Part shown: piece after piece, positions 29,631 to 40,383 of the stretch
How positions within the stretch are numbered: position 1 is the first letter of the stretch
Layout: each line of letters begins with the position of its first letter
Assembly: GCA_018136815.1 (NCBI GenBank)
Contig: CM030941.1
Span: 2,412,493 to 2,476,492, forward strand
Length of the DNA: 64,000 nt
Source of the DNA: Isochrysis galbana
Taxonomy: Eukaryota > Haptophyta > Isochrysidales > Isochrysidaceae
Direction of reading: 5' to 3'
Made by a program: the position numbers and the translations under genes
Notes under the pieces: generated by a model
The model's database searches: none
The model's input: only the letters and a program-made list of their open reading frames with translations
What the model was told of the DNA's origin: nothing

Positions 29631-30840
29631 AAACTATCGCTATAGTTTCAGCGATGGAGCGCGCGCCGACCGCTCCCACCTCCCAGCTCCCCGCCGTCAC
29701 GACGCCCCACCGGGGCCGCCCCAAGCCGCCGGAGCCGAAGCGCTCGCAGGCTGCCCCCCTAACGGACAGCGACGTCGACATGATCCTCCCACCCTCGCCT
29801 CCCCACCAGCCACAGAAGCAGGGAACAGGCAGAGTCCTGTTCCTTGCAGAACAAAAGGGCCAGCCTCTGGCCCTGCCGCCTGCCACTGCCGCCTTGCCAC
29901 CCCAACAAGGACCCCCCATGGTGGGTGGCAGCACTGCTGCCACCCCCATGGAGGCAACTCCTACCACCAGTGCACCCCTCGTGGGCGGGCACTTCACACA
30001 ACAATCAATCCTGGGGGCCTTTTCGGCCTCCAACCTCTCAAAGAACACCAACCAGAAATCGTACGCCGAAGCGGCTGGACCCATGGCACAGCAGCCAGCA
30101 CAGCAGCAGCAAGCCTCACCCCAACCCACTCAACAACCCACGCTACCCTCGCGCAAGCGAGCGGACCCGCAGTCGGACCCAAAACCGAATCCACCCATAG
30201 CAACGCAATTCGCCTCCCCCCCTCATGATCAAGATGAGGAAGAAGAACCGGAGGACACTCCATTTTACATTCAGCTAGCGCAGCTAGCCGACGACAAGAA
30301 GGACATCAAGAGCGAGGACATGGCAACCTACATGAAGTTCCTTCTTTCCAAGCTAGAGGGCTTGGACGCTACCCCGGATGGGATGGACAAAGGCCGCAAA
30401 GGGCCTTGGATTTTTTATGTCGATGACGACGCACACGAGCAATTCAAGGCCGCATACGGCGACAAACTTCAAGCCACCCTATCGGGCGTCTCACACGAAT
30501 TCGCGATCACCTATGGGGCGCTAGCCGACTCAGCCCCCCGCAAGTCAAGCGCGATCCGATCCTCTCTAAAGGAGGTAGCCACGTACATCGTCTTTCGTAT
30601 CTTTGACCCGGTCAAAGCATACAAGACCAAGACTCGCCACCTGGCTAGCGCGCTGGAGCGTGAAGGTTTCCACGTGCTGAGGGGCAATCAACAGCGCGCC
30701 AAGACTACCCTCGAGGGGATCACTAAAGTGGAATCGGGCAAGCGCCCGATTTGGCACTTCTATGTCTACACGGACACGTCCGCCCTAGGGCATCGCTTCC
30801 CTAGGAACATCCACGTGACCCTCGACGACAGGTCGACAAC
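29631..30840 (+). mobile_element. LINE 5' end with ORF1 (3'-truncated copy)
   Basis: Opens with the stem-loop AAACTAT-CGCT-ATAGTTT (29631-29648), 5 nt before the ORF1 ATG at 29654. Similarity to the 38.7-40.4 kb copy runs to about 30830 (HVTLDD) and then stops, so the zinc fingers and all of ORF2 are missing. Confidence 0.8.
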
Positions 30841-30847
30841 AAGGTGA
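29654..30847 (+). pseudogene. LINE ORF1 protein, C-terminally truncated
   Basis: 397 codons starting MERAPTAPTSQLPAVTTPHR. A proline/glutamine-rich N-terminal third is followed by a conserved core (DTPFYIQLAQLADDKKDIKS, GPWIFYVDDDAHEQFKAAYG, HLASALEREGFHVLRGNQQR, RPIWHFYVYTDTSALGHRFP). The core is nearly identical to the 38.7-40.4 kb ORF1 and distantly similar to the one near 62.5 kb (GPWEIMVTADCANQFREMF). ORF1 proteins bind LINE RNA. After HVTLDD the frame runs out of the element and ends, so the C-terminal CCCH zinc fingers seen at 38.8 kb are lost. Confidence 0.8.
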
Positions 30848-30899
30848 TCGGCATGGTTCGTCGTGCAGGAGCCACACATGTGGCAGTCCGCTGGCGGGG

Positions 30900-31163
30900 C
30901 TATGACGCTGAAGGCGACACGTGGGGGGGGCGGCCTCTCCCTCGCTTCGCGGTGCTTGCACTACGCTGCTGCTCTGACTGCCGACCGGCTTTCAGCTCTG
31001 CTGCCGCGGAGAGAACGGCGCAACGTGTGCGCGTCCTCTCATACATTCCGCGCCAGTGCTTGCGGTCGGCCTCGACACGGTGCAGCGCAGCCTCACACTC
31101 GAGAAGCCTCGCCTTGAGGCGATCCATCTCGATCTGTGCTGCGCTCGATGGGTCGCTCCGCAT
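30900..31163 (-). CDS. Small coiled-coil protein with AT-hook
   Basis: An 87-codon ATG frame. MRSDPSSAAQIEMDRLKARL and ECEAALHRVEADRKHWRGMY form a heptad-like helix, followed by a basic tail with KRGRGRPP, an AT-hook that binds the minor groove of AT-rich DNA. It may be the remains of a longer DNA-binding protein. Its position directly beyond a truncated LINE leaves open that it is transposon-derived. Confidence 0.4.
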   Translation of the reverse strand: MRSDPSSAAQIEMDRLKARLLECEAALHRVEADRKHWRGMYERTRTRCAVLSAAAELKAGRQSEQQRSASTAKRGRGRPPHVSPSAS

Positions 31164-31370
31164 GGCCTCCCGCCCGGGTTGGAGCGGGAGGCCACAGAGG
31201 CACAGGCTGCTACCGTCTTTCGGGTGGTGAGTACGTACAAATAAGTAACGGGTTTAGTGGGAAAGGAGCGCAACAAGATACTGTATATAACGAGGCGCAT
31301 ACAATGAAAAAAAGAGACAGCGTCGGGATGAAAGAAAGAAAGAGGGGAAAGAGAGCCGCGATGTGACAAG

Positions 31371-31619
31371 CTACCCGTCTATGATGCTCCAACAGTGCAA
31401 CAGCTATTGGTGCTCAGGCCGCCTTTGCTTGTAACAGCAACAGCAAAAGCTTTTTGGCCAGCAAAAACAAAACCCATGGCCTCTGAAAATAAAACTAGCG
31501 CGTGGTGCGTGGCGCGCTGCAGCGCAGCGCGCGGACTGTTAAAAGCTATAAGGTCTGATGGAGCTTTTGCTATTGGCAAAAGTAGTAAAAGGTACTGTTG
31601 GAGCATCATAGCTACCCGT
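31371..31619. mobile_element. MITE: 233 bp, 18-bp perfect TIRs, 8-bp target duplication
   Basis: The terminal repeats CTATGATGCTCCAACAGT (31379-31396) and its exact reverse complement (31594-31611) are flanked by identical CTACCCGT on both sides (31371-31378 and 31612-31619). An 8-bp duplication points to hAT- or P-type transposase mobilisation. No ORF, so non-autonomous. Confidence 0.9.
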
Positions 31620-33094
31620 CCATGTACAAAGTAAAAATTCGTTTACGTTTAAGGTTTGGTGCTCCACTCTTCTGTAACCAACAGTTTTTACATCCGTAGG
31701 AAACCAGAGCGATTCCCCCCTTTTAAGAGAATCATGGATGGTGTCTACGTATAGCGTTCTTGCAGAACTGGAACTCTTTTACCAGAAAGGGCGATCGGCT
31801 CCGCAAGAGAGCGTGATCCCATCTCGATTCAGCGCCCGGCGGGCCCCGACGAGGGTCGGTGGTTGGTGGACCCCCCTTTTTTGCCACTGTGGCCTAGACG
31901 CGCCCAAATATCCTTGAAATATCCACAGCTATCTAATTCCAAAAAATCTGTCCAAACATCCAGGAGATATATCCGGATATTTTGGCCTACCCCTAGCCGC
32001 CACCAGCCCGGTAGGCAGAGGAGGAAGGGGGGAACGGATCACCAGGGGGGGGCGCGGGCCACCGGACCATATCTAAGCCCTTCACCCCTATCCCCCTAGT
32101 AGTGCACGGGGGGAGCCGCCTGATGGCGGGGGGGGAAGGGCTGGGGGAGTGGGGGTGTAGAAAGTATACTACGTGTAGGTAGTGGTTCCATTCGCCGCGA
32201 GTGCGGTAAGAATATTATATATTATGAACTTTTTTTTTCCTACCACCCCCTTACACTCTCCCCTCTCCCTCTCCCCTCCTCCTTCTCCCCTCGCCTTGCG
32301 CGAGCGCCAGCGCCCCGCCCCGTGACCCCAAATTTCGCGCTGTCACCTTTTGGCTTCCCGCCCAAATTTCGGTCGATTTTTTTTCTTCGAGCTGACCCAA
32401 ATTTTGAAAAAAGAATCGCGAAAACCTGGCCGAGGCCAAGTGGTGGTGCGGGAGCGAGAAGGACTTTGTGTTGCTGATGCTGGGGAAGGGAAAAGGAGAG
32501 AGGACGAAGCGAGCGAACAGGCGGCACAGGCCTCCGAGCCGTCCGTCGTCCACAAACAACAAACAATCAAGGGACAGAGGATCGGACCCTCTCCATACAT
32601 TTCCTCTTCTGGATACGAGGACGACGAGGAGAATCTCCTTTGATGAAGCGGTGCGAGAACGAGGAGATAAGAAGGGAAGGCTCACATACGGAGTAAGTAA
32701 AAGTATCCTACGCATGCGCGGCTCACTCGTCTCGCTGAGAAACTCTGAGGAGCTGCTTTTACTGCTTACATCTCTCATCCTAGAGTAGATCGATCGACGA
32801 GTCCTCCCCCTAGAGCTAGGGAGACAAAAGATGAGCGGGAACGGGAAGCAGAAGAAAGGAAGGATAGAAACAAGGGAGAAGGAGAGGGAGATAAGAAGAC
32901 GGGAGGGAGAAGGAAGAAGGACGAGACGAGACGCGAGAGCAGTTTGTGGGCCTCCCTCTCCCTCCCTCTCCCCCCCTCCCCCCCCTCCCCCCCCCCCCCC
33001 CCCTCTCTCTCCCTCCCTCCCTCTCTCTCCCTACTCCCCTTCCCCCCCATCTCTCTCTACCTCCCGCCCCCCCCCACTCTTGCCTTCCACTCCG
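31620..33094. other. Intergenic upstream of the acyl-CoA synthetase
   Basis: AT-rich patches (31680-31980), a C/T-rich stretch (32250-32300) and a ~140-bp run of pyrimidine tracts with C runs immediately before the start codon (32945-33090). The CAAATTT-rich block at 32330-32420 vaguely recalls that at 16300-16740. No separate gene is supported. Confidence 0.45.
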
Positions 33095-35506
33095 ATGTCG
33101 AGGACACACCGCCTCTCCAAGTTTTCCCATCCCCTCGAGGCCACGCTGCTTGCGCTCGTAATGGCCACCGGCGGCGGCCTGCTGCTCTCCCGCTCCCACT
33201 CTCACGAGCTCTGCACACCACACCTCCGCGAATGGATCAGTTCGATGTCCCACAACAGACCACTCCCTCACACCTCGCCCGCCGCTGCTCTGCTGTCGAG
33301 CACGTTCCTGGGTATCGGGCTCTTGATGGCAGTACTCAAAGCGATCGCTGTGCTGGGAGGATATAGGCCAAGCAAGTGGCGTACTCCGACGAGCGAGGAG
33401 CGAGTGCGATACAATGAGGAGGATCGTCGACCTTTGTATGCCGCAGATGCCTCCAGCGAGGTATCGATACGCACTGCAAAGGCTGGTGTCGGAGCTTTGT
33501 CTCCCACCACTCTGCCGCGTCTCTTCAAACAAGCTGCCGCGTTGTTTCCGAATAGACCCGCGTTGCGAGTGGAGGCCGGTGGCATCCACGGCGGTGAGTG
33601 GATCACTCACACATGGAGCGAGTACTATGAGGAATGTCAACGCGTGGCCATGTCGCTCATCCATCTTGGCTTCGAGAGGCACGACCATGTCAACATCATT
33701 GGGTTCAACTCGCCTCGATGGTTCATGGCTGAAATGGGCTGCATTCTTGCAGGGGGCGCGGCCGCCGGTGTCTACACGACGAACGAATCTGATTCCTGCA
33801 GGTATATCGCCGCACACTCGTGCGCCCGGGTTGTGTTTGTCGAAGACATGGTGCAACTCAACAAGTACATTCCATTCCGAGCGCAGCTGGAGCACTGCAT
33901 CGCCTTTGTCGTTTGGAATTCGGAGATGAAGACAGACGCCCTTCACGAGTGTGCAGCACCTGCCCGCAAGCTAGATGCGAAGGCCTTCATCTACTCTTGG
34001 GCCGACTTCCTTGCGCTCGGTGGAGGCTCGACGGCGCCCGAACTGCGCGCTGAAGTTGAGGCGCGCTCTGCAAGTGTCCAACCAGGCCATTGTGCTTCGC
34101 TCATCTACACTTCGGGGACAACGGGTGACCCAAAGGCGGTCATGGTCTCGCATGACAACATGGTGTGGACCGCTGCTTCCACATTTAGTAAGGTCTTCTC
34201 CGAAGGTCCTGCTGCAGGTGTGCTGCCACCAGAGAACTTCCGTGTCGTCTCGTACCTTCCACTATCACACGTCGCAGCTCAAATGCTTGACATGGTGACG
34301 CCGATAGTCGTCACGGGAAGCGGCAATGGTATTGGCCCGGAAGTGCTCGAGCGGCAATACTACACGACATGGTTTGCACGACCGGACGCGCTTAAAGGAA
34401 GCCTTCCAAAGACGCTTGTTGCTGCTCGTCCTACGGTATTTCTTGGAGTCCCACGAGTATGGGAGAAGATCAAGGAGGCTATGCAAGAGGTCGGCCGCAA
34501 GAATGACCCCTTCAAGCAAGCACTTGCCTTTTGGGCGAAGCGCCACGCTCTCACGGCAGCCTGGCAGCGGCAGCTGGGTGGTGATGGATCAAGGTCGGCC
34601 GCCTATCTTGTCGCTCGCAGCCTGATCTTGTCCAAGGTAAAGGCGGCGCTTGGTCTTGACCAGTGTTTGGTTTGCATCACTGGAGCGGCGCCGATGCCAC
34701 GTGATGTGACGGAATATTTTGCCTCGTTGGACATCGATGTGCTGGATGCGTACGGCCTTTCGGAAACTTCGGGCGGCGGCTGCTTCAATTCGCCACTGGT
34801 GCATCGGCTAGGCACGGTTGGCCCGCCGATACCCGGAACCGAGGTTAAGGTTGACCACCGGCCAAGCCGCGACAAGCCTGGCGAAGGAGAGATCTGTCTT
34901 CGAGGCCGACACGTTTTTATGGGCTACCTGAAGGAGCCCAAAATGTCTGCCGACGTCATCGACAGCGAGGGGTGGTTCCATTCCGGCGATGTGGGATTTC
35001 TTGATGACGACGGGATGCTGCATATCACCGGAAGAATCAAGGAGTTGCTGATCACCGCAGGCGGCGAGAACATAGCTCCCGTCCCAATCGAGGAGAAGTT
35101 GAGGGAACTATGTCCCGCTTTGTCCAATGCTGTACTAATTGGCGACAGGTGCAAATATCTCATTTGTCTCTTCACCGCTAAGACCATTTTGGACCCAGAA
35201 ACGGGCTTATCCACGGGCCGTCTTGCTGGAGACGCGATCAGCGTTTCCTCCGCCAAGACGGATTTTGAGGCTGCTGCCGAGGCGAAGATTCAAGGCTCGG
35301 CCTGGCAAGTCCATTTGCAGCGAGCCGTGGATGAGTACAATCGCAAATTTGCCATCTCCAATGCTCAGAGGATTAAAAGGTTCGCGCTCCTTCCCGAGGA
35401 CTTCTCAGAACGCGGAGGGGAGCTCACGGCCACCCTAAAACTCAAGCGACTTGTTGTGGCAGAAAAGTATGCCGCAACGATCGATCAGCTCTACTCCTTG
35501 ATGTGA
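33095..35506 (+). CDS. Bubblegum-type long-chain acyl-CoA synthetase
   Basis: Activates long-chain fatty acids to acyl-CoA through an acyl-adenylate. The ANL-superfamily core is complete: P-loop YTSGTTGDPKAVMVSHDN (about residue 337), LPLSHVAAQ, VPRVWEKI, YGLSETSGG (about 552), GWFHSGDVGFLDDDGML and GRIKELLITAGGENIAPVPI with the hinge. The SGGG/ENIAPVPIE pattern matches ACSBG proteins. Two hydrophobic segments near the N-terminus (EATLLALVMATGGGLLL; STFLGIGLLMAVLKAIAVL) suggest membrane anchoring. I start at ATG 33095 (MSRTHRLSKF), giving 803 aa; the in-frame ATG at 32831 would add 88 residues translated through a pyrimidine tract and is unlikely. No intron needed. Confidence 0.92.
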   Translation: MSRTHRLSKFSHPLEATLLALVMATGGGLLLSRSHSHELCTPHLREWISSMSHNRPLPHTSPAAALLSSTFLGIGLLMAVLKAIAVLGGYRPSKWRTPTSEERVRYNEEDRRPLYAADASSEVSIRTAKAGVGALSPTTLPRLFKQAAALFPNRPALRVEAGGIHGGEWITHTWSEYYEECQRVAMSLIHLGFERHDHVNIIGFNSPRWFMAEMGCILAGGAAAGVYTTNESDSCRYIAAHSCARVVFVEDMVQLNKYIPFRAQLEHCIAFVVWNSEMKTDALHECAAPARKLDAKAFIYSWADFLALGGGSTAPELRAEVEARSASVQPGHCASLIYTSGTTGDPKAVMVSHDNMVWTAASTFSKVFSEGPAAGVLPPENFRVVSYLPLSHVAAQMLDMVTPIVVTGSGNGIGPEVLERQYYTTWFARPDALKGSLPKTLVAARPTVFLGVPRVWEKIKEAMQEVGRKNDPFKQALAFWAKRHALTAAWQRQLGGDGSRSAAYLVARSLILSKVKAALGLDQCLVCITGAAPMPRDVTEYFASLDIDVLDAYGLSETSGGGCFNSPLVHRLGTVGPPIPGTEVKVDHRPSRDKPGEGEICLRGRHVFMGYLKEPKMSADVIDSEGWFHSGDVGFLDDDGMLHITGRIKELLITAGGENIAPVPIEEKLRELCPALSNAVLIGDRCKYLICLFTAKTILDPETGLSTGRLAGDAISVSSAKTDFEAAAEAKIQGSAWQVHLQRAVDEYNRKFAISNAQRIKRFALLPEDFSERGGELTATLKLKRLVVAEKYAATIDQLYSLM

Positions 35507-35689
35507 AGTAAGGCGCCGCCACGGCCTGAGTGTCGGCTCGCGCCAACTTCTCGCCTGCGAGTTTGATTGCGATGCACGGCCACTTCCACTTGCTAGTTGC
35601 GGGCTGACGCGATGTTTTCGGACTGTGTCCAATGTACTCAATTTTCAATCGGCTACAAGTGTAGGGCGTTCAAGCCGGGACTTTTGAAC

Positions 35690-35965
35690 TTAGTAAGGGT
35701 TGGGCTGCATTTTTAGACCGTGGCCCGATGCCCAATAAAAACCTCCAGGGGGGCCACCTGCCAAAACTAAAATCTTCGCCAAGAAATGGTGCGATTCGCT
35801 CCTCCCCTCTCCCCCCATCCGTCACGCGAGCTCACGCTCTACCCGTAAAGAATTTGCGGTCGCGCCCACGGGGGGATCGGTTCCTCAATTTCTAAGCTAC
35901 ATTCGGCATTTGATTCTCGCCCGATGCAGCGCCGTGTTGGGCTGCCGACAGTCCGACCGCCCCCT
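35690..35965 (+). repeat. Dispersed repeat, inverted partner at 52.3-52.6 kb
   Basis: Shares with the reverse complement of 52310-52610 the blocks ACGCTCTACCCGTAAAGAAT TTGCGGT, GGATCGGTTC, ATGCAGYGCCGTGT and GGGCTGCCGACAGTCCGACC. No ORF or terminal structure was found. Confidence 0.75.
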
Positions 35966-37356
35966 TACCCTATGGTGTCATTGCCCACGCATCCCATCAT
36001 CACCGAAAAAGGTGCGATGAACAAGGTAGACCTCCTCTTCACCGTAGAAGGGGCGCAACGAAGACTACCGGTAGCTTTAAAGACAACGACTTCGCAGTGT
36101 TGGAACTAGATCATATTAGCATCTTGAATTTTGTCTGTGTGCCCAGACACCTTGTATAGTCACTATCTAATAGTCCCGCAGCTTGAAATCTAAAAACTCT
36201 AAAGCGAAAAACGATTTTTTTGTACACGAATGTTGAAGACTACGGTCATTGACGTTCGATGACCCGCGGGCAGATTCACACATACAGACTCACAGGCCAC
36301 CTGAGACCGCCAACACCGTGGATTGGGGCCCTACTATGCATTCTCTACCACTTTGCCGCAGAGATCTACCCGCAAGCGACGATATCGCGCTCGCTATCTA
36401 TGGCCTACTGAATTCGGGCTCCAGAGGCCCTTTCGAGCGCTGCCAATGCGACCTGCAGTGGGGGGACATGGCGCCCTCGCGCGGGTGCTTCCGCGGCGCA
36501 TGCGGCCACCCTAGACCAGAAAACGAGGACTGGCGCCAAAAAAGCGCCCTCAGAACGAAACGCTGCCCCCCCACACCAGCTGGCGCGCTGACGAGGGCGT
36601 CTCGTACAGCGAGAGGCCGGCATTTGCCGGCCCCTGGACGATCGCCAACGCGATGGGCCCCACCTGGGCCGCGGTGGAAGTGGGAAGCGCAGCCATGCCG
36701 GTACAGGCCCGGCCATCTCGACCCCTCTGGCATGCCTTCCAGAGGTCCAGAGGAGCCCTGGCCGGTGGCCCATCGGACACCCCTCTCCGAGGCGACATCG
36801 CAGTGGACGATGTCCGAAGGAGCCCTCTTCACAGTCGATTTGAGCACAAACGACAGAAGAAACCGGGCGTTTACGAGAAAATCAAGTGTTTTATTTTTGT
36901 TGATCCAATCATTAAAATACTTTGGATGTGACCTTTTTTAGAGCTGTTTTGGCACATTATCACGGTCATAGGCTTGATATGATCGTTGGTCGCTCACACG
37001 ACATCGCACGGGTCATGCTACGTACAAACATCATGAGTATACGAAGCTCGACGCCATTGATGCAACATTTTGATCGCTCGGAAGTGCGGCAAATCACCGT
37101 CACCGTCACCGTCCAGCGTCGCTGTCGAAAGCAGACTCCGGACACTGAAACGTGATCACGCACACGCACACACTCGCAACGTCATTGCAGGGTGTACAAT
37201 CTGGCATAAAACCAGCGGGATTGTAATGTGCGCTGCGACTACGCTTGTTGCCGCCGCGACCCGATCGCTTGAGGTCTCCCCGAGGGTACCAATTTGGGAA
37301 TCGCTCGGCGCTCGTCAGGCGCCGAGCGCTTGCTGACCCCATGGCTGCCGGACCCG
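35966..37356. other. Intergenic, no gene seen
   Basis: A 230-codon plus-strand frame (36249-36941) and its opposite-strand partner show no family resemblance. CACCGTCACCGTCACCGTCC is a short tandem at about 37098. Nothing else noticed. Confidence 0.45.
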
Positions 37357-37510
37357 AAAATCTCGTTCATCTCGTCGGGCCCTCGGGCCATCTCGTTCAT
37401 CTCGTCGGGCCCTCGGGCCATCTCGTTCATCTCGTCGGGCCATCAAGGCCGTCTCGTTCATCTCGTTGTCGGGCCATCAGGCCATCTCGTTACATCTCGT
37501 TCATCTCGTT
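37357..37510 (+). repeat. ~30-bp minisatellite
   Basis: Repeats of CTCGTTCATCTCGTCGGGCC (plus CTCGGGCCAT) at about 37360, 37390, 37420, then decayed. It translates as repeated LVHLVGPSG, but there is no gene context. Confidence 0.8.
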
Positions 37511-37877
37511 ACAATCCAAGCTGCGGCTTTGATTTTCACAGCGGGAGGGCGAAGGGTCGCGGCTTGCCGCGGCCACTCGCCACTCGCTCCGGCGAGAGAG
37601 ATTAGCGCTCTGGGCCCCTAGATGCACGAGTGCCCCCCCTCCCCCCCATTGCGTTGTTTTACCCGAAAGGGTTTTCCCCCCCAGCGTGGAATCGTGGACT
37701 CGAGGAGAGGGTGCGCTGGGGTGCGCGGGGTCGGTGCGTGCACTGAAGGAGGGACAAATATCGAATATCGAGGGCCCCTCAGTATTACTCAGACACCTGG
37801 CTCATCAGGCATGGCGGGATTCCGGGACTGAAAAGTTGTGTGCCCGATTAGCTAGTGAGATTGGCTACGATATAACA
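37511..37877. other. Between minisatellite and LINE; no gene seen
   Basis: Where the reverse transcriptase of the minus-strand LINE should continue, no RT motif can be read in any minus-strand frame. C runs lie at 37635 and 37675. Confidence 0.5.
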
Positions 37878-38738
37878 TTAATTATCATCGTGCGTGCGGG
37901 ATCCCGGCCGCTGCACCGGAAAGACAACGTACTCCAAAGGTATCTTGGCCTCTATCTCTGTTGCCCGCCGTGGGGGGGCAATAGCAAAAGTCGCTACTAC
38001 CGGGTGGTGGTCCGACGCCGCTAGGCCCGTGAAAAGCTTAAGATCTATGTATGCCTTGTGCCATCTCCACGTGGAGTAGTATTCCGCGGCGTATACCCGA
38101 TCTATACTCGTGTGGGTCTGATGCCCGCACCTCGTGTATTGGTCCTTAAGGCCCGGATCAACTAGTAATTGGATGTCCGTGAGCCCATGTGTGGCGAGCG
38201 CCCTCGCGAGGGCTCTGCCTCCCGAATTTGCGTAAGGGGTCGCTCCTGCGATGGACCGGGTATCTCTACGTACGCTTTCCAAGCAATTAAAGTCGCCTGC
38301 TAATATAGTGTGAGAAAGTATTTCCGGGGTCTCGTGTAGCATTTTGATGTCTTCTTTTCGTTTATTAGGTTGAGCATTAAGATACACAGAGGAGAAAGCT
38401 ATCGTTTCATGCCCGATTTTTGCCTTTACTACTACCAGCCTCCCCGGGATAACTACCGACCAAGATTCTACTACTACGTCGCTTCTGTCTCTTCTAATGG
38501 CTATCGCCACTCCGCTTCCCGGGTCGCCCCTAGGTGCGGGAGTTTGAAACCAGTCCCACCCTAGGGACCGGGCCAAGTTTCGCACCTTCAAGTGCCATCC
38601 ATCGGAGTAATGATGCAATTCTTGCGCATACAGGATGTGGACTCCTCCTAATCTCGCTTGCGCTAGAGTAGATGCTAATTTACGTTTTGCTCCATTCAAA
38701 TTGTATGTTGCAATCTTTAGATCGTTGTTATTCACCAT
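37878..38738 (-). pseudogene. LINE ORF2 endonuclease domain only
   Basis: ATG frame of 286 codons with an apurinic-type (EEP) endonuclease: IATYNLNGAKRKL, ILYAQELHHY (catalytic E), SVYLNAQPNKRKED, TILAGDFNCLESVRRDTRS (D-x-N), SIDRVYA and TGLAASDHHPVVATF (terminal SDH). These are the nicking residues of APE-type LINEs. The frame ends shortly after the domain, without reverse transcriptase, so it cannot support autonomous transposition. Confidence 0.9.
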
Positions 38739-40383
38739 GACGGTACAGGCAACTAGCTCCGTTAACGCAGTATCTTGGATAAGCTTTATTAGGTTTAAGA
38801 TTGCATTTTACCATACAATGTTGTTTGCCTGTTGCGGGGTCCTTTTCCCAACATCCGGGGATGTCGTGGCTGGAAGAGCATTGGACGATTTGCCGCCCTT
38901 TCATGCGATTGTTCTTGCATTCGCCCGCCATGAATCGGCGGCATGGTGCCGCCGCTCCAAGGCCCATAAGGGCCCTGTAGTCCATGGCGTTGCTCACTTC
39001 GCGTTGGCGTTTGCGTTGCTCCGCTTTCGCTTTGTCTTGCTCGCACGTGCATTGGCGAAAACTAATTTGATTCTTGCGCAGATGCAGATACGAGATAGCC
39101 CATGGCTTATCGTATCCTTTACAGCCCCCTGGGGCGCCGTGTATGGCGATGTCACCCTCGGGTGTCACGCACTCCACCGAGGAGCGGACCGCGTAGTCCA
39201 AATTGAAGTTTTCCCCATCGTCTAGGGTCACGTGAAAGGTCCTCGGGAAGCGGTGGCCTAGGGCCGTCGTGTCCGTGTACACGTAGAAGTGCCAGATCGG
39301 GCGTTTACCCGCCTCGACTTTCGTGATTCCCTCGATCGTGGTTTTGACGCGCTGTTGATTGCCCCTAAGGACATGGAAGCCTTCACGCTCCAGTGCGCTA
39401 GCCAAATGTCGAGTTTTGGTTTTGTACGCCTTAATCGGGTCGAAAATGCGGAAAACGATGTACGTGGCGACCTCCTTGAGGGAGGACCGGACCGCGCTGG
39501 ATTTGCGTGGTGCTGAATCGGCTAGCTCGCCGTAGGTGACTCCAAATTCGTGCGGGATTCCCGAGAGTACCGTCTTAAGTTTGTCGCCGTAGGCGGCCTT
39601 TAATTGATTGTGTGCATCGTCGTCGACGTAGAAGATCCATGGGCCTTTTCGGCCCTTGTCCATCCCGTCTGGCGTGGCATCTAGGCCTTCCAGCCTGGAG
39701 AGTAGGAATTTCATGAATGTTGCTACATCTTCACTCTTAATGTCCTTTTTGTCCTCAGCTAGCTGAGCTAGCTGAATGAAAAAAGGGGTGTCTTCGGGTT
39801 CTTCTTCCTCCTCTGGTGGAGGGGAGGCGAATGAGGTGTTGTTGTTGGGAGTCGGCATCGGGTCCGACTGTGGGTCGGCCCGCTTGCGCGACTGTGGATG
39901 AAGCTGTTGGGTTGGTGGCTGCTGAGCTTGCTTGTGTGGCTCTTTCCCCTTGTGTCCGTGCGCGGCTTGAGCATAGGATTTTGCTGTGGGATTTGGTTGT
40001 TGGTTGGAGGGAGCAAAAGCTCCAAGAATTGATTGTTGTGTCATGTGCCCGCCCCCGAGGGGTGCACAGGTGGTAGGAGTTACCGCCATGGGGGTGGCAG
40101 CAGAGCTGCCACACCCCATGGGGAGTCCTTGAGTGGGTGGCTGTCCGGCGGCGATGGTGTTCTGAGCCTGGGTCTGGCTGTGTTGGTCTGCAGGGAACAG
40201 GACTTTGCCTGCTCCCTGCTTCTGTGGCTGCCTGGGAGGCGAGGGTGGCGGGGCCATCTCGACGTCGGTGTCGGGCGGTGCGGAGGCCTGCGAGCGCTTC
40301 GGCTCCGGCGGCTTGGGGCGGCCCCGTTGGGGCGTCGTGGCGGCGGGGGGCTGGGAGAGGGGAGCGGTCGGCGCGCGCTCCAT
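38728..40383 (-). CDS. LINE ORF1 protein with CCCH zinc fingers
   Basis: 551 aa, intact from ATG to TAA. The N-terminal ~170 residues are P/Q/T-rich. The conserved core is DTPFFIQLAQLAEDKKDIKS ... GPWIFYVDDDAHNQLKAAYG ... RPIWHFYVYTDTTALGHRFP. The C-terminus carries two CCCH-type zinc knuckles, CRRFMAGEC..QCSSSH and RYCVNGASCLYRH, suiting a nucleic-acid chaperone or RNA-binding role in retrotransposition. It overlaps the ORF2 start by 11 nt, suggesting coupled or reinitiated translation. Confidence 0.85.
   Translation of the reverse strand: MERAPTAPLSQPPAATTPQRGRPKPPEPKRSQASAPPDTDVEMAPPPSPPRQPQKQGAGKVLFPADQHSQTQAQNTIAAGQPPTQGLPMGCGSSAATPMAVTPTTCAPLGGGHMTQQSILGAFAPSNQQPNPTAKSYAQAAHGHKGKEPHKQAQQPPTQQLHPQSRKRADPQSDPMPTPNNNTSFASPPPEEEEEPEDTPFFIQLAQLAEDKKDIKSEDVATFMKFLLSRLEGLDATPDGMDKGRKGPWIFYVDDDAHNQLKAAYGDKLKTVLSGIPHEFGVTYGELADSAPRKSSAVRSSLKEVATYIVFRIFDPIKAYKTKTRHLASALEREGFHVLRGNQQRVKTTIEGITKVEAGKRPIWHFYVYTDTTALGHRFPRTFHVTLDDGENFNLDYAVRSSVECVTPEGDIAIHGAPGGCKGYDKPWAISYLHLRKNQISFRQCTCEQDKAKAEQRKRQREVSNAMDYRALMGLGAAAPCRRFMAGECKNNRMKGRQIVQCSSSHDIPGCWEKDPATGKQHCMVKCNLKPNKAYPRYCVNGASCLYRHGE

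Noticed and set aside
32831-33094. 88-residue N-terminal extension of the acyl-CoA synthetase
   Set aside because: Encoded by a pyrimidine tract with C runs; the ATG at 33095 gives a normal family N-terminus.
36249-36941. 230-codon plus-strand ORF
   Set aside because: No recognisable motif, a comparable frame exists on the opposite strand, and there is no ATG context or conservation argument.
37357-37510. Possible CRISPR array or repeat protein LVHLVGPSG
   Set aside because: Pure tandem repeat without spacers, and no gene context for the peptide.
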